Source: Lacrimispora sphenoides (lineage in GTDB: Bacteria; Bacillota; Clostridia; Lachnospirales; Lachnospiraceae). From it: a stretch of 64,000 nt of DNA. The stretch covers positions 1,696,001 to 1,760,000 of the forward strand of contig NZ_FOIP01000001.1 in NCBI RefSeq assembly GCF_900105215.1. The letters run 5' to 3'. Every line of letters starts with the position of its first letter. Positions within the stretch are counted from its first letter, which is position 1. The notes under the pieces are model-generated. The model was not told the DNA's origin and searched no databases. It worked only from the letters and a program-made list of their open reading frames with translations. Position numbers and translations under genes: made by a program. Positions 25,899 through 35,205 of this stretch are shown in pieces.

Positions 25899-25913
25899 CA
25901 GTAATGATTACTG
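25899..25913. promoter_or_regulatory. PerR-type 7-1-7 operator of revRbr
   Basis: CAGTAATGATTACTG is a perfect 7-1-7 palindrome overlapping the predicted revRbr start (~25912). It has the architecture of Per/Fur boxes and closely matches the site upstream of perR. Confidence 0.7.
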
Positions 25914-25918
25914 ATATT

Positions 25919-25947
25919 AATTTACCATAACTTTATCCTGATGTCAA
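25919..25947 (-). promoter_or_regulatory. Promoter of revRbr
   Basis: Minus strand: TTGACA (25942-25947), 17-base spacer, TAAATT (25919-25924). It begins only a few bases after the perR stop. Confidence 0.8.
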
Positions 25948-25950
25948 GTG

Positions 25951-26346
25951 TTATCGAGAATTATTTTCAAAACAATCCTTGCAGATCCCATAGAAGTAAA
26001 TCGTGTGACTGTCCACCGTGCCGTCCGCATGTTCCTGAGCCATATGGTTGATGTTATCCATAGGGGCCAGTGGCAGGTCACTGACCTTTCCGCAATGTTT
26101 ACATACGAAATGGTAGTGGGGCGAAGTGTCCGCATCAAAGCGGTCTGCGCCATCTCCGCATGTCAGCTTTTGGATTTCACCCAGCTCAACCAGAAGGTTT
26201 AAGTTGCGGTATACGGTTCCAAGGCTGATGTTGGGATATTCCTCACGGATCAATGTGTATAGAGCATCGGCAGTGGGATGGTCGTGCCTTGCCATTAGAC
26301 AGGCTTTAATGGATTCCCGTTGACGGCTATACTTTAATGTTTTCAT
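25951..26346 (-). CDS. perR: Peroxide-sensing repressor PerR (Fur family)
   Basis: A 131-residue Fur-family repressor. The metal-sensing residues known in Bacillus PerR (H37, D85, H91, H93, D104) align with H23, D71, H77, H79 and D90. The Asp at the last position is the PerR hallmark (Fur and Zur have Glu). Structural zinc cysteines are C82, C85, C122 and C125. Fe2+ or Mn2+ loading favours DNA binding; H2O2 oxidises the histidines and releases DNA. Compared with Bacillus PerR the N-terminus is about 14 residues shorter. Two candidate operators lie at its own promoter, and the revRbr promoter starts immediately downstream. Confidence 0.94.
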   Translation of the reverse strand: MKTLKYSRQRESIKACLMARHDHPTADALYTLIREEYPNISLGTVYRNLNLLVELGEIQKLTCGDGADRFDADTSPHYHFVCKHCGKVSDLPLAPMDNINHMAQEHADGTVDSHTIYFYGICKDCFENNSR

Positions 26347-26362
26347 GGCCGCTCCTTTTCTA

Positions 26363-26377
26363 TAATAATAATTATAT
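26363..26377. promoter_or_regulatory. Candidate classical Per box upstream of perR
   Basis: The minus-strand 15-mer ATATAATTATTATTA agrees with the Bacillus Per box TTATAATnATTATAA at all but two positions. It is in an AT-rich stretch, so chance similarity is possible. Confidence 0.45.
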
Positions 26378-26392
26378 TAGTAATTGTTACTA
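26378..26392. promoter_or_regulatory. PerR-type 7-1-7 operator of perR
   Basis: TAGTAATTGTTACTA is a 7-1-7 palindrome with one mismatch. It shares the AGTAATNRTTACT core with the revRbr site and sits at the predicted perR transcription start. Confidence 0.7.
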
Positions 26393-26396
26393 TTTA

Positions 26397-26425
26397 ATAA
26401 TAAAGGATTTCAGCCCTTTTGTCAA
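26397..26425 (-). promoter_or_regulatory. Promoter of perR
   Basis: Minus strand: TTGACA (26420-26425), 17-base spacer, TATTAT (26397-26402). Confidence 0.85.
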
Positions 26426-26443
26426 TCTACAGTTATAGTTAGG

Positions 26444-27373
26444 CTATATGTTCTCCCGCGCGATCCGTATGAACTCTTCCGTGGCTTGGGATAAATATCT
26501 GCCTTTGTAGCGGCCGAATGCCAGAACACCGTGGCTGCGCCTGTAATTTAAGGAGAAAAAATGAAGTCCTGTCTTTTTTATACCGGCATTAGGGCTTCCG
26601 GACATGAACATTTTGGGGTAAAAGGTAATTCCCATTCCCTTAGCTGCAAGGGCAAGCACAGTTTCTATATTCTCCGTCTCCAAAAGAATGGAAGGTGTAA
26701 GCTGGGCATCTTCAAAAATTTCATCGGCAATGGTACGCACCCGGTTTCCCTTGTTGATGAGAAGGTAAGGGCAGTCCTTTAAAAGCTGTACATCCGCATT
26801 TTCTTCCAGCACCTTTATCATCTCCTCCTGTTGTCCCGGAAAATACCGGTCCAGAATCTGGTCTGGAACCACAAGGAGGATTTCCTCTTCGCAAATAGGA
26901 ACGGTTTCCACATGATCTACTTTAAAAGGAAGAAGGTCGATCATCAGATCGATGTTTCCGTGGATCAGGGCGGTACTAAGCTCGGAGGAATTTCCCTCTA
27001 CCAGATGAATCTCAATGTTTGGAAACTTTTCTTTATAAGCGGGAAGGATGGCAGGGAGAAGGAAGCGCCCCCTGGTATGGGAGATTCCGATGGAAAGCTG
27101 CCCCGTGGTAAAATCCTTGATATCGGCAAGTTCCCTGTAGGTTTCATCCTTTAGGTCCAGCATCTGCTTTGCCCGGACTTTTAAGGCCCGGCCTGCGTAG
27201 GTCAGGGTAAGCGGCATGGTACGGTTGAAAAGCTGGACATCAAACTCCTTTTCCAGATTGGAAATATGGCTGCTTAAGGATTGCTGGGAGATGTACAGCT
27301 GCTTGGCAGCACGTGTGATATTTAATTCCTCCGCAACCGCCAGAAAATATTCCAGGTTCAGGAAGTTGATCAT
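26444..27373 (-). CDS. LysR-family transcriptional regulator
   Basis: A 309-residue regulator. The winged HTH is at residues 1-60 (FLAVAEELNITRAAKQLYISQQSLSSHISNLEKEF) and the LysR substrate domain at ~90-300. The effector is not predictable. Its ATG overlaps the stop of the upstream PHP-domain gene in an ATGA junction, so the two are translated together and the regulator may control the PHP gene. No divergent target gene is adjacent, which is unusual for this family. Confidence 0.9.
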   Translation of the reverse strand: MINFLNLEYFLAVAEELNITRAAKQLYISQQSLSSHISNLEKEFDVQLFNRTMPLTLTYAGRALKVRAKQMLDLKDETYRELADIKDFTTGQLSIGISHTRGRFLLPAILPAYKEKFPNIEIHLVEGNSSELSTALIHGNIDLMIDLLPFKVDHVETVPICEEEILLVVPDQILDRYFPGQQEEMIKVLEENADVQLLKDCPYLLINKGNRVRTIADEIFEDAQLTPSILLETENIETVLALAAKGMGITFYPKMFMSGSPNAGIKKTGLHFFSLNYRRSHGVLAFGRYKGRYLSQATEEFIRIARENI

Positions 27374-28095
27374 AGATAAGCCTCCAGCTTCGGAATATAG
27401 GGAATGAGCTTATTAAGGGAAGTGTTTACAATAAGCTCTTCCGGGAAATTCAATTCTTCAATAAGCTCTAAGGCTCTCACATGGTTTCCCACATCCGCTT
27501 CTGTATGAGCGTCGCTGTCAATGATGATGGAAGCCTTATAACGCTTGCAAAGCTCCAGCATGATACGATAATTTTCCGCGGCATTCATTCTTGCGCTTAA
27601 GGGATGAAGAGAGCTGGAATTAAGCTCCAAAAGGGTATGGTTTTCAGCAGCCGCGGAAACAAGGGTGTCATAATCCACCGGAAAACGGCTGTCATCAGGG
27701 TGGCCGATGATGTGGATCAGAGGATTTTCAATGGCTCCGAGATACGCTCTTGTATTTTCAGAGGAAGTTCCGCTTTTGTAGCAGGGTTCATGGAGGCTGG
27801 CAATGGAGTAATCCACTTTTTCCAGAAGACCTTTTCGCAAATCCACACGCCCTGAGTGATCCATAATATTAAGCTCAACGCCCATGAGTATATTGACTCC
27901 GTAGATTTTACGGGGGATTACTTTAAAATTTATAAAATAAAACTCGTGGCATGTTCCTGGCATTTTAGGTGCGTGATCCGTAGAGCCCATGAGGGCAAGA
28001 CCTTTTTCAGAGGCAGATTTAGCCATTTCATATAAAGTGTTGTACGCATGTCCGCTGGCTACGGTGTGGGTATGCAGGTCCATTATGTCGTTCAT
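27370..28095 (-). CDS. PHP-domain phosphatase/phosphoesterase (YcdX-like)
   Basis: A 241-residue PHP protein. Metal-binding motifs are MDLHTHT (H8, H10), GSTDHAP, a conserved E in GVELNIMD, SLHEP, IIGHPDD and DSDAHT, the full set for a trinuclear PHP site. Relatives act as phosphatases or histidinol-phosphatase-like enzymes; the substrate is unknown. The start at 28095 follows AAAGGA; an upstream open stretch in the same frame has no site and is not counted. It overlaps the LysR gene by 4 bp. Confidence 0.87.
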   Translation of the reverse strand: MNDIMDLHTHTVASGHAYNTLYEMAKSASEKGLALMGSTDHAPKMPGTCHEFYFINFKVIPRKIYGVNILMGVELNIMDHSGRVDLRKGLLEKVDYSIASLHEPCYKSGTSSENTRAYLGAIENPLIHIIGHPDDSRFPVDYDTLVSAAAENHTLLELNSSSLHPLSARMNAAENYRIMLELCKRYKASIIIDSDAHTEADVGNHVRALELIEELNFPEELIVNTSLNKLIPYIPKLEAYL

Positions 28096-28268
28096 GATTC
28101 TTGTCCTTTCTGTATCTGGCCTGGGGGCATCCCCAGTGGAAAATATTTCATATATATAAATATAACATATTTTTACTGAGAAAACTATAGTAATATCAGG
28201 CGGGATGTGATAAATATATAGGTAGATTTTATGCAGTACTGAGCGATTTATGAACGGAGGAGATATCA

Positions 28269-29201
28269 ATGAGCGAAGAGATGAAGCAGACAGACGTAAG
28301 GGAAGAAGCAGTAGAGACCATGGCTGATTATGCCGCTGAACTGGAAGCATCCTTTAAAAGGGTAAAAGAAGGAGATGTTCTCACAGGAACCGTTATCAGT
28401 GTAGATGAGGACAAGGTTACATTGGATCTAAAGTATTATGCGGAGGGGATCATTGATAAGGAGAATCTAAGCAATGATCCGGAATTTAACCTGCTTAGGG
28501 AAATCCAGCCTGGGGACGAAATCACGGCAACGGTTATTAATGCCAATGACAGGGAAGGAAACGTGGTCCTTTCCAAAAAACTGGCCAATGACCAGATGGC
28601 TTGGGAAACCCTGGGTGGTTTGTTAAAGGACCGAACCATTGTCAATGTAAAAATCGCCGAGATCGTAAAAGGCGGAGCTGTTGCTTACCTGGAGGGGATC
28701 CGGGGATTTATACCGGCTTCCAAGCTGGCGGGGGAATATGTGGAGGACTTAGAGGAATATAATGGAAAGACCATCGAAGTCACAGTCATCACCGCAGACG
28801 AGGAAAATAATAAGCTAGTGCTTTCAGGCAAAGAGCCGGCTCTTATGAAACAGAAGGAAGAAACCAACAAAAAGATCGCAAAGTGCGAGGTAGGGTCCAT
28901 CATGGAGGGAACGGTGGACAACATAAAAGATTACGGTGCGTTTATTAACCTGGAAAACGGGCTTTCCGGCCTTCTTCATATCTCACAGATCAGTACCCAG
29001 AGGATCAAGCATCCAGGGGTCGTGTTAAAGGAGGGACAGACGGTAAAGGTGAAGATCATATCCATAGCGGATAATAAGATAAGCTTAAGCATGAAGGCCC
29101 TCCAGGAGGAAGAGGAAGCGAATGAAGAGGTCTTTGATTACAAGGAAGAAGGTTCTGCATTTACAGGGCTTTCGGCGCTCTTAAAGGGATTGAAATTTTA
29201 G
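28269..29201 (+). CDS. S1 RNA-binding domain protein (ribosomal protein S1-like)
   Basis: A 310-residue protein with three S1 OB-fold repeats at about residues 33-103, 118-188 and 205-277; the third (GSIMEGTVDNIKDYGAFINLENGLSGLLHISQIS) is the best match. Acidic ends flank the repeats. Low-GC Gram-positives carry short S1 homologues of this kind that bind mRNA or ribosomes. It is not the long S1 of Proteobacteria, and not the LytB-S1 fusion found in some clostridia. ATG 28269 follows GGAGGAGA. Confidence 0.88.
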   Translation: MSEEMKQTDVREEAVETMADYAAELEASFKRVKEGDVLTGTVISVDEDKVTLDLKYYAEGIIDKENLSNDPEFNLLREIQPGDEITATVINANDREGNVVLSKKLANDQMAWETLGGLLKDRTIVNVKIAEIVKGGAVAYLEGIRGFIPASKLAGEYVEDLEEYNGKTIEVTVITADEENNKLVLSGKEPALMKQKEETNKKIAKCEVGSIMEGTVDNIKDYGAFINLENGLSGLLHISQISTQRIKHPGVVLKEGQTVKVKIISIADNKISLSMKALQEEEEANEEVFDYKEEGSAFTGLSALLKGLKF

Positions 29202-29238
29202 AAAATCAGGAAAAAGAATATAAAATATCAGGTTTCTA

Positions 29239-29247
29239 TGGTATACT
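29239..29247 (+). promoter_or_regulatory. Possible extended -10 promoter of the alarmone synthetase gene
   Basis: TGGTATACT gives an extended -10. No good -35 is visible. Confidence 0.45.
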
Positions 29248-29259
29248 ATTCTTGAGGAG

Positions 29260-29290
29260 CAGGGGCTGCCGGGCGATGGGGCTGCCCCTG
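29260..29290 (+). other. GC-rich stem-loop in the alarmone synthetase leader
   Basis: CAGGGGC (29260-29266) pairs with GCCCCTG (29284-29290) just after the predicted start. No poly-T follows. It may be a leader structure or a remnant terminator of the S1 gene. Confidence 0.4.
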
Positions 29291-29332
29291 TCTCGCTGAC
29301 TTGCGCGAATCATGAGCCAAAGAAATATGCCT

Positions 29333-29392
29333 GCATATTCATTTGGCGAATGCCGCTGAGGCTAAGAAAAACCCGCAAAGCGTGTTTTTTTT
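29333..29392. repeat. Dispersed intergenic repeat, copy A
   Basis: A ~60-bp palindromic-type element containing CATTTGGCGAATG and GCTAAGAAAAA followed by CGCAAAGCGTG. It matches copy B at 30160-30215 over most of its length. The two copies flank the alarmone synthetase gene. Upstream it shares ATGAGCCAAAG with copy D. Confidence 0.6.
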
Positions 29393-29431
29393 AGTTGGAA
29401 ATGCGGGTGCGAGAGAGAGGGGGGAATTGGA

Positions 29432-30115
29432 ATGAATATTCCCAAATCATTTAATCAGGTCGATCAGTGGAAATCTGTAATGTTTTTGTATGACTCGGCA
29501 TTAAAGGAAATCAGTACAAAAATCGAAATACTTAATAATGAGTTTGTGCATATCTACAATTACAATCCCATTGAACACATTAAGTCAAGGCTTAAGACCC
29601 CGGACAGCATTGTGAAAAAGCTGAAGCGGTATGGCTATGATGTGACGATCGACAACATGGTGGAGAAATTAAATGATATTGCAGGGATACGGATTATCTG
29701 TTCTTTTACATCGGATATTTACCAGATTGCGGAGATGATAACAAAGCAAAGCGATGTCACGGTTCTTTATGTGAAAGACTATATCAAGTATCCTAAGCCT
29801 AACGGCTATAAAAGCTATCATATGGTGATAACCATTCCTATCTATCTGACGGATGGTCCGGTGGACACCAAGGTGGAAATTCAAATCAGGACGATTGCCA
29901 TGGATTTCTGGGCAAGCCTGGAACATAAGATATATTATAAGTTTGAAGGCAATGCACCTGCGTACTTACAGCAGGAGCTGAAGGCCTGCGCGGATGTGGT
30001 GAATATGCTGGATGGGAAGATGTTTTCCTTAAACCAGGCGATTCTGGAACTGAGTGAGGCTCAGCAGCGGGAGACATCAGGAGAGGACATGATGGATGAG
30101 GATGATTTGACTTAA
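29432..30115 (+). CDS. Small alarmone synthetase ((p)ppGpp synthetase, RelP/RelQ type)
   Basis: A 227-residue single-domain RelA/SpoT synthetase with no hydrolase or regulatory domains. Core motifs include SRLKTPDSIVKKLKR, DIAGIRIICSF, KYPKPNGYKSYHMV and EIQIRTIAMDFWASLEHKIYYK (catalytic acidic region). It should transfer pyrophosphate from ATP to GTP or GDP, signalling stress in the cytoplasm. A long leader with a GC-rich hairpin and an intergenic repeat precedes it, and a terminator follows, so it is monocistronic. Confidence 0.92.
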   Translation: MNIPKSFNQVDQWKSVMFLYDSALKEISTKIEILNNEFVHIYNYNPIEHIKSRLKTPDSIVKKLKRYGYDVTIDNMVEKLNDIAGIRIICSFTSDIYQIAEMITKQSDVTVLYVKDYIKYPKPNGYKSYHMVITIPIYLTDGPVDTKVEIQIRTIAMDFWASLEHKIYYKFEGNAPAYLQQELKACADVVNMLDGKMFSLNQAILELSEAQQRETSGEDMMDEDDLT

Positions 30116-30120
30116 AAGAT

Positions 30121-30157
30121 GCAGCCTTGACGATTCCGCTCGATGAGGCTGCTTTTT
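30121..30157 (+). terminator. Terminator after alarmone synthetase gene
   Basis: GCAGCCT (30121-30127) pairs with AGGCTGC (30146-30152), followed by five T residues. Confidence 0.75.
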
Positions 30158-30159
30158 AC

Positions 30160-30215
30160 GCATACTCATTCGGCGAATACCGCAGCAGCTTAGAAAAATT
30201 CCCAAAGCGTATTTC
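30160..30215. repeat. Dispersed intergenic repeat, copy B
   Basis: Same element as 29333-29392: CATTCGGCGAATA, then GCTTAGAAAAATT and CCCAAAGCGTATTTCTTA. The inner CATTCGGCGAAT half is itself a small palindrome. Confidence 0.6.
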
Positions 30216-30246
30216 TTAATTCTTTCCGCAAAAAGAAGGTTATGGC

Positions 30247-32046
30247 ATGAGTATATTAACAAAAGACACCTGGAAGATCATAAAGTTCAATCAAAAGAAT
30301 GCGTTTGTTTTTGAATTGCTGTTTCGGTTGGTTACCACGACCCTGTACCTGCTTCTCTTAAACAAAGGCCTTTTATTTGCGCTGCGCATGGCGGGGTACA
30401 GCTATCTGACCGTCGGAAACATCGGCTATTTCCTGGCAAAGCCCTGGACGGTCCTTATGATTGCGGTGATGGTGGTTATCGGAATCCTGATTCTTATGCT
30501 GGAGACCGGCTGCCTTCTTACGCTGTTTGAGGGGGCCTTCTACTCCCGGAAGCTTAAAATCGGGGAGATCTTAACCGGCGGCTTTTTCAAGCTGGCCCAT
30601 GAGATCCGCAGAAAAAACTGGCGGCTGGGGCTTCTCATTCTGGCGGATTACGGGCTTGTAAACCTGTATCTTATCTACCAGATGCTGACCCATGTAAAGC
30701 CTCTTAATTTTGTTATATCCGAGATTTTGAATAAGCCTGTAGGAAAGGTCTCTGTGGCCCTTTTTGTGGTTTTGCTCCTGGCAGTTGTCATTCCCGGAAT
30801 TTATACCTTTCACGCCTGCATGGTGGAACAGAAGAATTTCCGGGATGGGTATTTTAGAAGCCTATGGCTTTTAAGACACCGGATATTAAAGATTGTAATT
30901 CTTTTAACTATTTATTTCGCAGTGGCTATAGTAGGACTTTGGATTGTCTATGCATTTTGTGTGCTGATTGCCGCTGTGGGAGTGACCTTGTTTACGGACA
31001 ACAGTCTGGCCCTGGCCATCCTGCCTGCAGCATGCGGCCGGATCGAGCTGGTGCTGATCTTTTTAACAAGTATGTTCCTGGCTGTGGGAAACTGGGGAGC
31101 ATTAAGCGTCCAGTATTTCGGTTTTACCAGTAACTTTGCAAAAAGGAGCAAAAGCAGCGATTATTCCGGAAGCAAGTATGGGGAGAGGAGGCTTGCGGCC
31201 TTATTCATGGCTTTAGCTGCGGCATTCAGCCTGTTTTCCCTTTTTGGAGTGGTGCGGAATGGTTCTGCAATTACCACCGACTTGCTCAGCGTGATTCAGA
31301 TCACCGCCCACCGGGGCAGCTCCAGGGCAGCCCCTGAAAATACCATGGCCGCCATGGCAAGGGCCGTTGATGACCTGGCGGACTTTGTGGAGATCGATGT
31401 CCAGGAGACAAAGGATGGCGTGGTGGTGCTGGGGCATGATATCAGCTTAAAAAGAGTATCAGGAATAAACCGTGCCATAAGCTCCTACACCTTTGAGGAC
31501 TTGCAGCAGCTGGATGTGGGAAAGTGGTTTTCTACTGATTACGAGGGCGAACGGATCCCGTCGTTAGAGGAGGTCATGGAATTCTGCAAAGGCCGGATCA
31601 ATATAAATATTGAGATCAAGGATTTAGGAAGCGGCAGTGAGCTGCCGGATAAGGTCAGGGAACTGATTGAGAAATACCAGATGAAGGAACAGTGCGTTGT
31701 GACCTCTGTCCGTCTGTCCTATTTAAGCAGAATGAAGGAAATGGATCCTGATATCCGCACCGGTTATATTATATCAGCAGCCTATGGAGATTATTATTCC
31801 AGCGATTCTATCGACTTTATTAGCCTCCGTTCCAGCTTTGTAAGCGAAAGGCTTGTGGAAGCCGCCCATAAAAAGGGAAAGGCGGTTCATGCCTGGACGG
31901 TGAACAACAAAAGCGAAATGGAGCGGATGAAGATGCTGGGAGTGGATAATATTATAACGGATTACCCGGTGCTTGCCAGAGAGATTCTATACCGGGAAGC
32001 GGCTACGGAAACCCTTTTGGAATACTTAAGACTGGTATTAAAATAG
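30247..32046 (+). CDS. Membrane-anchored glycerophosphodiester phosphodiesterase
   Basis: A 599-residue fusion. Residues ~20-345 contain seven or eight membrane helices of the GDPD membrane-domain family. Residues ~352-590 form a GDPD catalytic barrel with [33 protein letters not shown] and VHAWTVNN. It likely hydrolyses glycerophosphodiesters or lipoteichoic-acid-like glycerophosphate polymers at the membrane surface, giving glycerol-3-phosphate that the glp genes can use. It starts at 30247 and is followed within 15 bp by dtd. The soluble paralogue is at 7670. Confidence 0.92.
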   Translation: MSILTKDTWKIIKFNQKNAFVFELLFRLVTTTLYLLLLNKGLLFALRMAGYSYLTVGNIGYFLAKPWTVLMIAVMVVIGILILMLETGCLLTLFEGAFYSRKLKIGEILTGGFFKLAHEIRRKNWRLGLLILADYGLVNLYLIYQMLTHVKPLNFVISEILNKPVGKVSVALFVVLLLAVVIPGIYTFHACMVEQKNFRDGYFRSLWLLRHRILKIVILLTIYFAVAIVGLWIVYAFCVLIAAVGVTLFTDNSLALAILPAACGRIELVLIFLTSMFLAVGNWGALSVQYFGFTSNFAKRSKSSDYSGSKYGERRLAALFMALAAAFSLFSLFGVVRNGSAITTDLLSVIQITAHRGSSRAAPENTMAAMARAVDDLADFVEIDVQETKDGVVVLGHDISLKRVSGINRAISSYTFEDLQQLDVGKWFSTDYEGERIPSLEEVMEFCKGRININIEIKDLGSGSELPDKVRELIEKYQMKEQCVVTSVRLSYLSRMKEMDPDIRTGYIISAAYGDYYSSDSIDFISLRSSFVSERLVEAAHKKGKAVHAWTVNNKSEMERMKMLGVDNIITDYPVLAREILYREAATETLLEYLRLVLK

Positions 32047-32060
32047 ACAGGAGAATAGAT

Positions 32061-32510
32061 ATGAAGATTGTTTTACAGCGGGTTGCCCATGCAAAGGTTA
32101 CTGTGGATGGGCAGCAGATCGGCGCCATTGGGAAAGGCTTTCTGCTTCTTTTGGGAGTGTCTGATACGGATACGGAAGCCATTGCCGATAAAATGGCAGA
32201 TAAAATATGCAAGTTAAGGATTTTTCCCGATGAAAATGGGAAGACCAACCTTTCCCTTACCGATGTGGGAGGGGAAATCCTGGTGGTCAGCCAGTTTACC
32301 CTTTATGCAGACTGCAGGAAGGGCAACCGCCCAAGCTTTACAAAGGCAGGAGGACCGCAGCTTGCAAACAGTCTCTATGAATACGTGGTGGAGCGGTTAA
32401 AGACCTATGGAAACCAGGTAGAGCATGGAAGCTTCGGAGCCGACATGAAGGTAGAGCTTTTAAACGACGGACCGTTTACTCTGGTCCTTGACAGCGATGA
32501 AATCTGTTAA
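32061..32510 (+). CDS. dtd: D-aminoacyl-tRNA deacylase
   Basis: A 149-residue homodimeric proofreading enzyme that removes D-amino acids (and glycine from tRNA-Ala) from mischarged tRNA. Both signatures are present: [17 protein letters not shown] for the oxyanion side and a C-terminal [11 protein letters not shown] in place of the usual cross-subunit NxGPVT loop (Phe instead of Val). Length is normal. It lies 14 bp after the membrane GDPD and 33 bp before the aminopeptidase. Confidence 0.95.
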   Translation: MKIVLQRVAHAKVTVDGQQIGAIGKGFLLLLGVSDTDTEAIADKMADKICKLRIFPDENGKTNLSLTDVGGEILVVSQFTLYADCRKGNRPSFTKAGGPQLANSLYEYVVERLKTYGNQVEHGSFGADMKVELLNDGPFTLVLDSDEIC

Positions 32511-32543
32511 TTAATTATCATAAGAATATGGAGGAATCACGAA

Positions 32544-33938
32544 ATGGAGAAAACAAAAGGACAACAATTGCAGGAAGAACTGACATTTAAATTTCCGCAT
32601 ATCGCAAAGGAGGCGCCTTATCAGCGTGAAGAGGCGGAGATGTTCTGCGAGGGCTATAAGAGATTTCTGGACAACGGAAAAACCGAACGGGAATGTGTCA
32701 GAGAGGCCGTGGCAATGCTTGAGATGCAGGGATACCGTCCCTTTGACGCCGGAAAAAACTATAAGACTGGCGATAAAGTGTACTACGTGAACCGCGGCAA
32801 GGCCATCATTGCAACCACCTTCGGCAAAGCGGAAATGGAACAGGGACTTCGCATCAACGGAGCTCACATCGATTCCCCAAGGCTTGATTTAAAGCCCAAT
32901 CCTGTTTTTGAAAAGAATGACCTGGCTTATTTTAAGACCCATTATTACGGTGGAATCAAGAAATACCAGTGGGGAACAGTTCCCTTAGCCATCCACGGGG
33001 TGATCATTAAGAAAAACGGTGAGATTGTGGAATTAAACATCGGTGAAAAGGAAGGCGATCCCGTATTCTGCGTGACAGATTTGCTTCCCCATCTGGCAAG
33101 TGAACAAAATGACAGAAAATTAAGAGATGGTTTAAAGGGCGAGGAACTGAATGTACTCATTAGTTCCATTCCCTTTATTGACGAGGCGGAGCTTAAGGAG
33201 CCTGTGAAGCTTCTGGCCTTAAAGCTGCTTAATGACCGCTATGGAATTACAGAAGCGGACTTCTTCCGCGCTGAGATTGAGCTGGTACCGGCCCAGAAGG
33301 CCTGTGACGTAGGACTTGATCATAGCCTTATCGGTGCTTACGGGCAGGATGACAGAGTATGTGCCTATACGGCTCTGATGGCTGAAATCGATGCCAACAT
33401 GCCTGAATATACGACGGTTACCGTTCTGGCAGATAAAGAGGAAGTCGGTTCCGAGGGAAATACCGGCTTAGATTCCGATTTTGTGCTTCACTACATTCAG
33501 GATCTGGCTGCCATGGCTCAAGTGGATGTAAGAAAGGTGCTTAGAAACTCCATTTGCTTATCCTCCGATGTCAATGCGGCCTATGATCCCACCTTTGGCC
33601 AGGTATATGAAGACCGCAATTCCTGCTTTTTAAACAAAGGCTGCGTCCTGACCAAGTACACCGGTGTCCGGGGCAAATCAGGTTCCAACGATGCAAGTGC
33701 GGAGCTTATGGCAAAGATCATCGCCATGATGGAGCAGGAAGGTATTTACTGGCAGATCGGAGAGCTTGGCGCAGTGGATCAGGGCGGCGGCGGCACCATT
33801 GCCAAATATGTGGCTCATATGAATGTGGATGTGGTGGATTTAGGAGTTCCTATTCTTTCCATGCATTCTCCCTTTGAGCTTTCTTCCAAGCTTGATGTGT
33901 ACAATACATACAAGGCTTTTCGGGCATTTTACAAATAA
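32544..33938 (+). CDS. M18-family zinc aminopeptidase
   Basis: A 464-residue cytoplasmic metallopeptidase of the aspartyl aminopeptidase (M18) family. Zinc and catalytic motifs are GAHIDSPRLDLK, DDRVCAYTAL, DKEEVGSEGNTG and, near the end, MHSPFELSSK. It removes N-terminal (often acidic) residues from peptides. ATG 32544 follows GGAGG. It probably shares a transcript with dtd. No strong terminator follows before the next promoter. Confidence 0.93.
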   Translation: MEKTKGQQLQEELTFKFPHIAKEAPYQREEAEMFCEGYKRFLDNGKTERECVREAVAMLEMQGYRPFDAGKNYKTGDKVYYVNRGKAIIATTFGKAEMEQGLRINGAHIDSPRLDLKPNPVFEKNDLAYFKTHYYGGIKKYQWGTVPLAIHGVIIKKNGEIVELNIGEKEGDPVFCVTDLLPHLASEQNDRKLRDGLKGEELNVLISSIPFIDEAELKEPVKLLALKLLNDRYGITEADFFRAEIELVPAQKACDVGLDHSLIGAYGQDDRVCAYTALMAEIDANMPEYTTVTVLADKEEVGSEGNTGLDSDFVLHYIQDLAAMAQVDVRKVLRNSICLSSDVNAAYDPTFGQVYEDRNSCFLNKGCVLTKYTGVRGKSGSNDASAELMAKIIAMMEQEGIYWQIGELGAVDQGGGGTIAKYVAHMNVDVVDLGVPILSMHSPFELSSKLDVYNTYKAFRAFYK

Positions 33939-34044
33939 TGTTTTTCACATTTGAAATAGGGGACTTACCTGATCCGGTTAAATATAACGGAATTTTGAAA
34001 TTTTTGTTAATTTCGGGAAAAAGCTTTTTTTACCTTGCCCGATA

Positions 34045-34053
34045 TGGTATAAC
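34045..34053 (+). promoter_or_regulatory. Extended -10 promoter of the PPIase lipoprotein operon
   Basis: TGGTATAAC at 34045-34053; the -35 region is poor. The start would be near 34060. Confidence 0.5.
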
Positions 34054-34110
34054 TGACTAGAAGCACTTTTTTAATCAATTATTAAAAATAGAAAGAAAAA
34101 GGATCATATT

Positions 34111-35205
34111 ATGAAGAAAATTTTTAAAGTTTGTATGTGCGGTTTGGTTGCCGCCGCTCTTATTACCGGATGTTCTAAAAAGCCGGCAGAAAAGCCTGCA
34201 GAAACTGAAACGGAAGCAACGGAAAGCTCAGCACAGGAAACTTTGGCTGTTGAGGATTTAACTGGTGTGGATAATGGTACCGTTACCCTGGGAGATTATA
34301 AGGGAATTGAAGTGACCAAGGAACCGGTAGAAGTGACTGATGACGAAGTGAACCAGGCGGTTCAGAACGATTTATCCGTAAGTGCAAAGGATGTTGAGGT
34401 TGACCGGGCTATTCAGAAGGACGATGTGGTTAATATTGACTACGTAGGAACCAAGGATGGCGTTGCTTTTGACGGCGGTACAGCTCAGGGCTATGACTTA
34501 ACAATTGGCTCCGGACAGTTTATCGAAGGCTTTGAAGACGGTCTTGTAGGTGCGAAAAAGGGGGACAAGGTGTCCTTAAACCTTACATTCCCGGAAGGTT
34601 ATCAGAATGCGGATCTGGCAGGAAAGGCTGTGTTATTTGATGTAACAGTCAATACCGTTAAAGAAAAGCAGGTTCCCGAATTAAACGATGCTTTTGTTCA
34701 GGAAACTACATCCTTTAAGACAGTAGATGAATACAAGGAAGACAAGAAACAGACTCTTTTACAGAATAAAAATGATGAAGCAGAGCAGAAGATGAAAAGC
34801 GATATTTACACTGCCATCTTAAATGGTTCTAAAGTGGAACCAAAGCAGGAAGCAGTTGATGCCAATTTCAATAACATGATTGCCAGATATTCAAACCAGG
34901 CAGCAGCTTACGGTATGGACTTTAAGACCTTTGTAGGCGCATTTACAGGAATGGGAGAAGAGGACTTTAAGAACATCATAAAGACTCAGGCAGAGGCGAC
35001 TGTAGAACAGAGACTGATCGTAAACGCCATAGCGGAAAAAGAGGGAATCACAATTACAGATGAAGATCGTAAGGAAGTTGCAGAGCAGATGGGTTATGAA
35101 AGCGCTGAAAAGATGATCGAGACCGCAGGCCAGTTTGATGTAGATGATTATATTATTAACAATAAAGTAATGGATTTCCTTACAGAGAACGCAGTTATTA
35201 AATAA
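34111..35205 (+). CDS. FKBP-type peptidyl-prolyl isomerase lipoprotein (trigger-factor-like)
   Basis: A 364-residue exported lipoprotein. The signal peptide ends in lipobox LITGC, with C21 the lipid-anchored residue, followed by a Glu/Thr/Ala-rich linker (22-45). Residues ~50-190 resemble a trigger-factor-like FKBP domain (DDVVNIDYVGTKDG, FIEGFEDGLVGAKKGDKVSLNLTFPEGY). Residues ~200-360 resemble the helical chaperone domain of trigger factor. It likely assists folding of exported proteins on the outer face of the membrane. xpt starts 28 bp downstream. Confidence 0.9.
   Translation: MKKIFKVCMCGLVAAALITGCSKKPAEKPAETETEATESSAQETLAVEDLTGVDNGTVTLGDYKGIEVTKEPVEVTDDEVNQAVQNDLSVSAKDVEVDRAIQKDDVVNIDYVGTKDGVAFDGGTAQGYDLTIGSGQFIEGFEDGLVGAKKGDKVSLNLTFPEGYQNADLAGKAVLFDVTVNTVKEKQVPELNDAFVQETTSFKTVDEYKEDKKQTLLQNKNDEAEQKMKSDIYTAILNGSKVEPKQEAVDANFNNMIARYSNQAAAYGMDFKTFVGAFTGMGEEDFKNIIKTQAEATVEQRLIVNAIAEKEGITITDEDRKEVAEQMGYESAEKMIETAGQFDVDDYIINNKVMDFLTENAVIK

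Noticed and set aside
28096..28350. N-terminal extension of the PHP gene by 85 codons
   Set aside because: The extension covers the divergent promoter region of the S1 gene, has no homology-like pattern and no ribosome site; MNDIMDLHTHT fits the family start.
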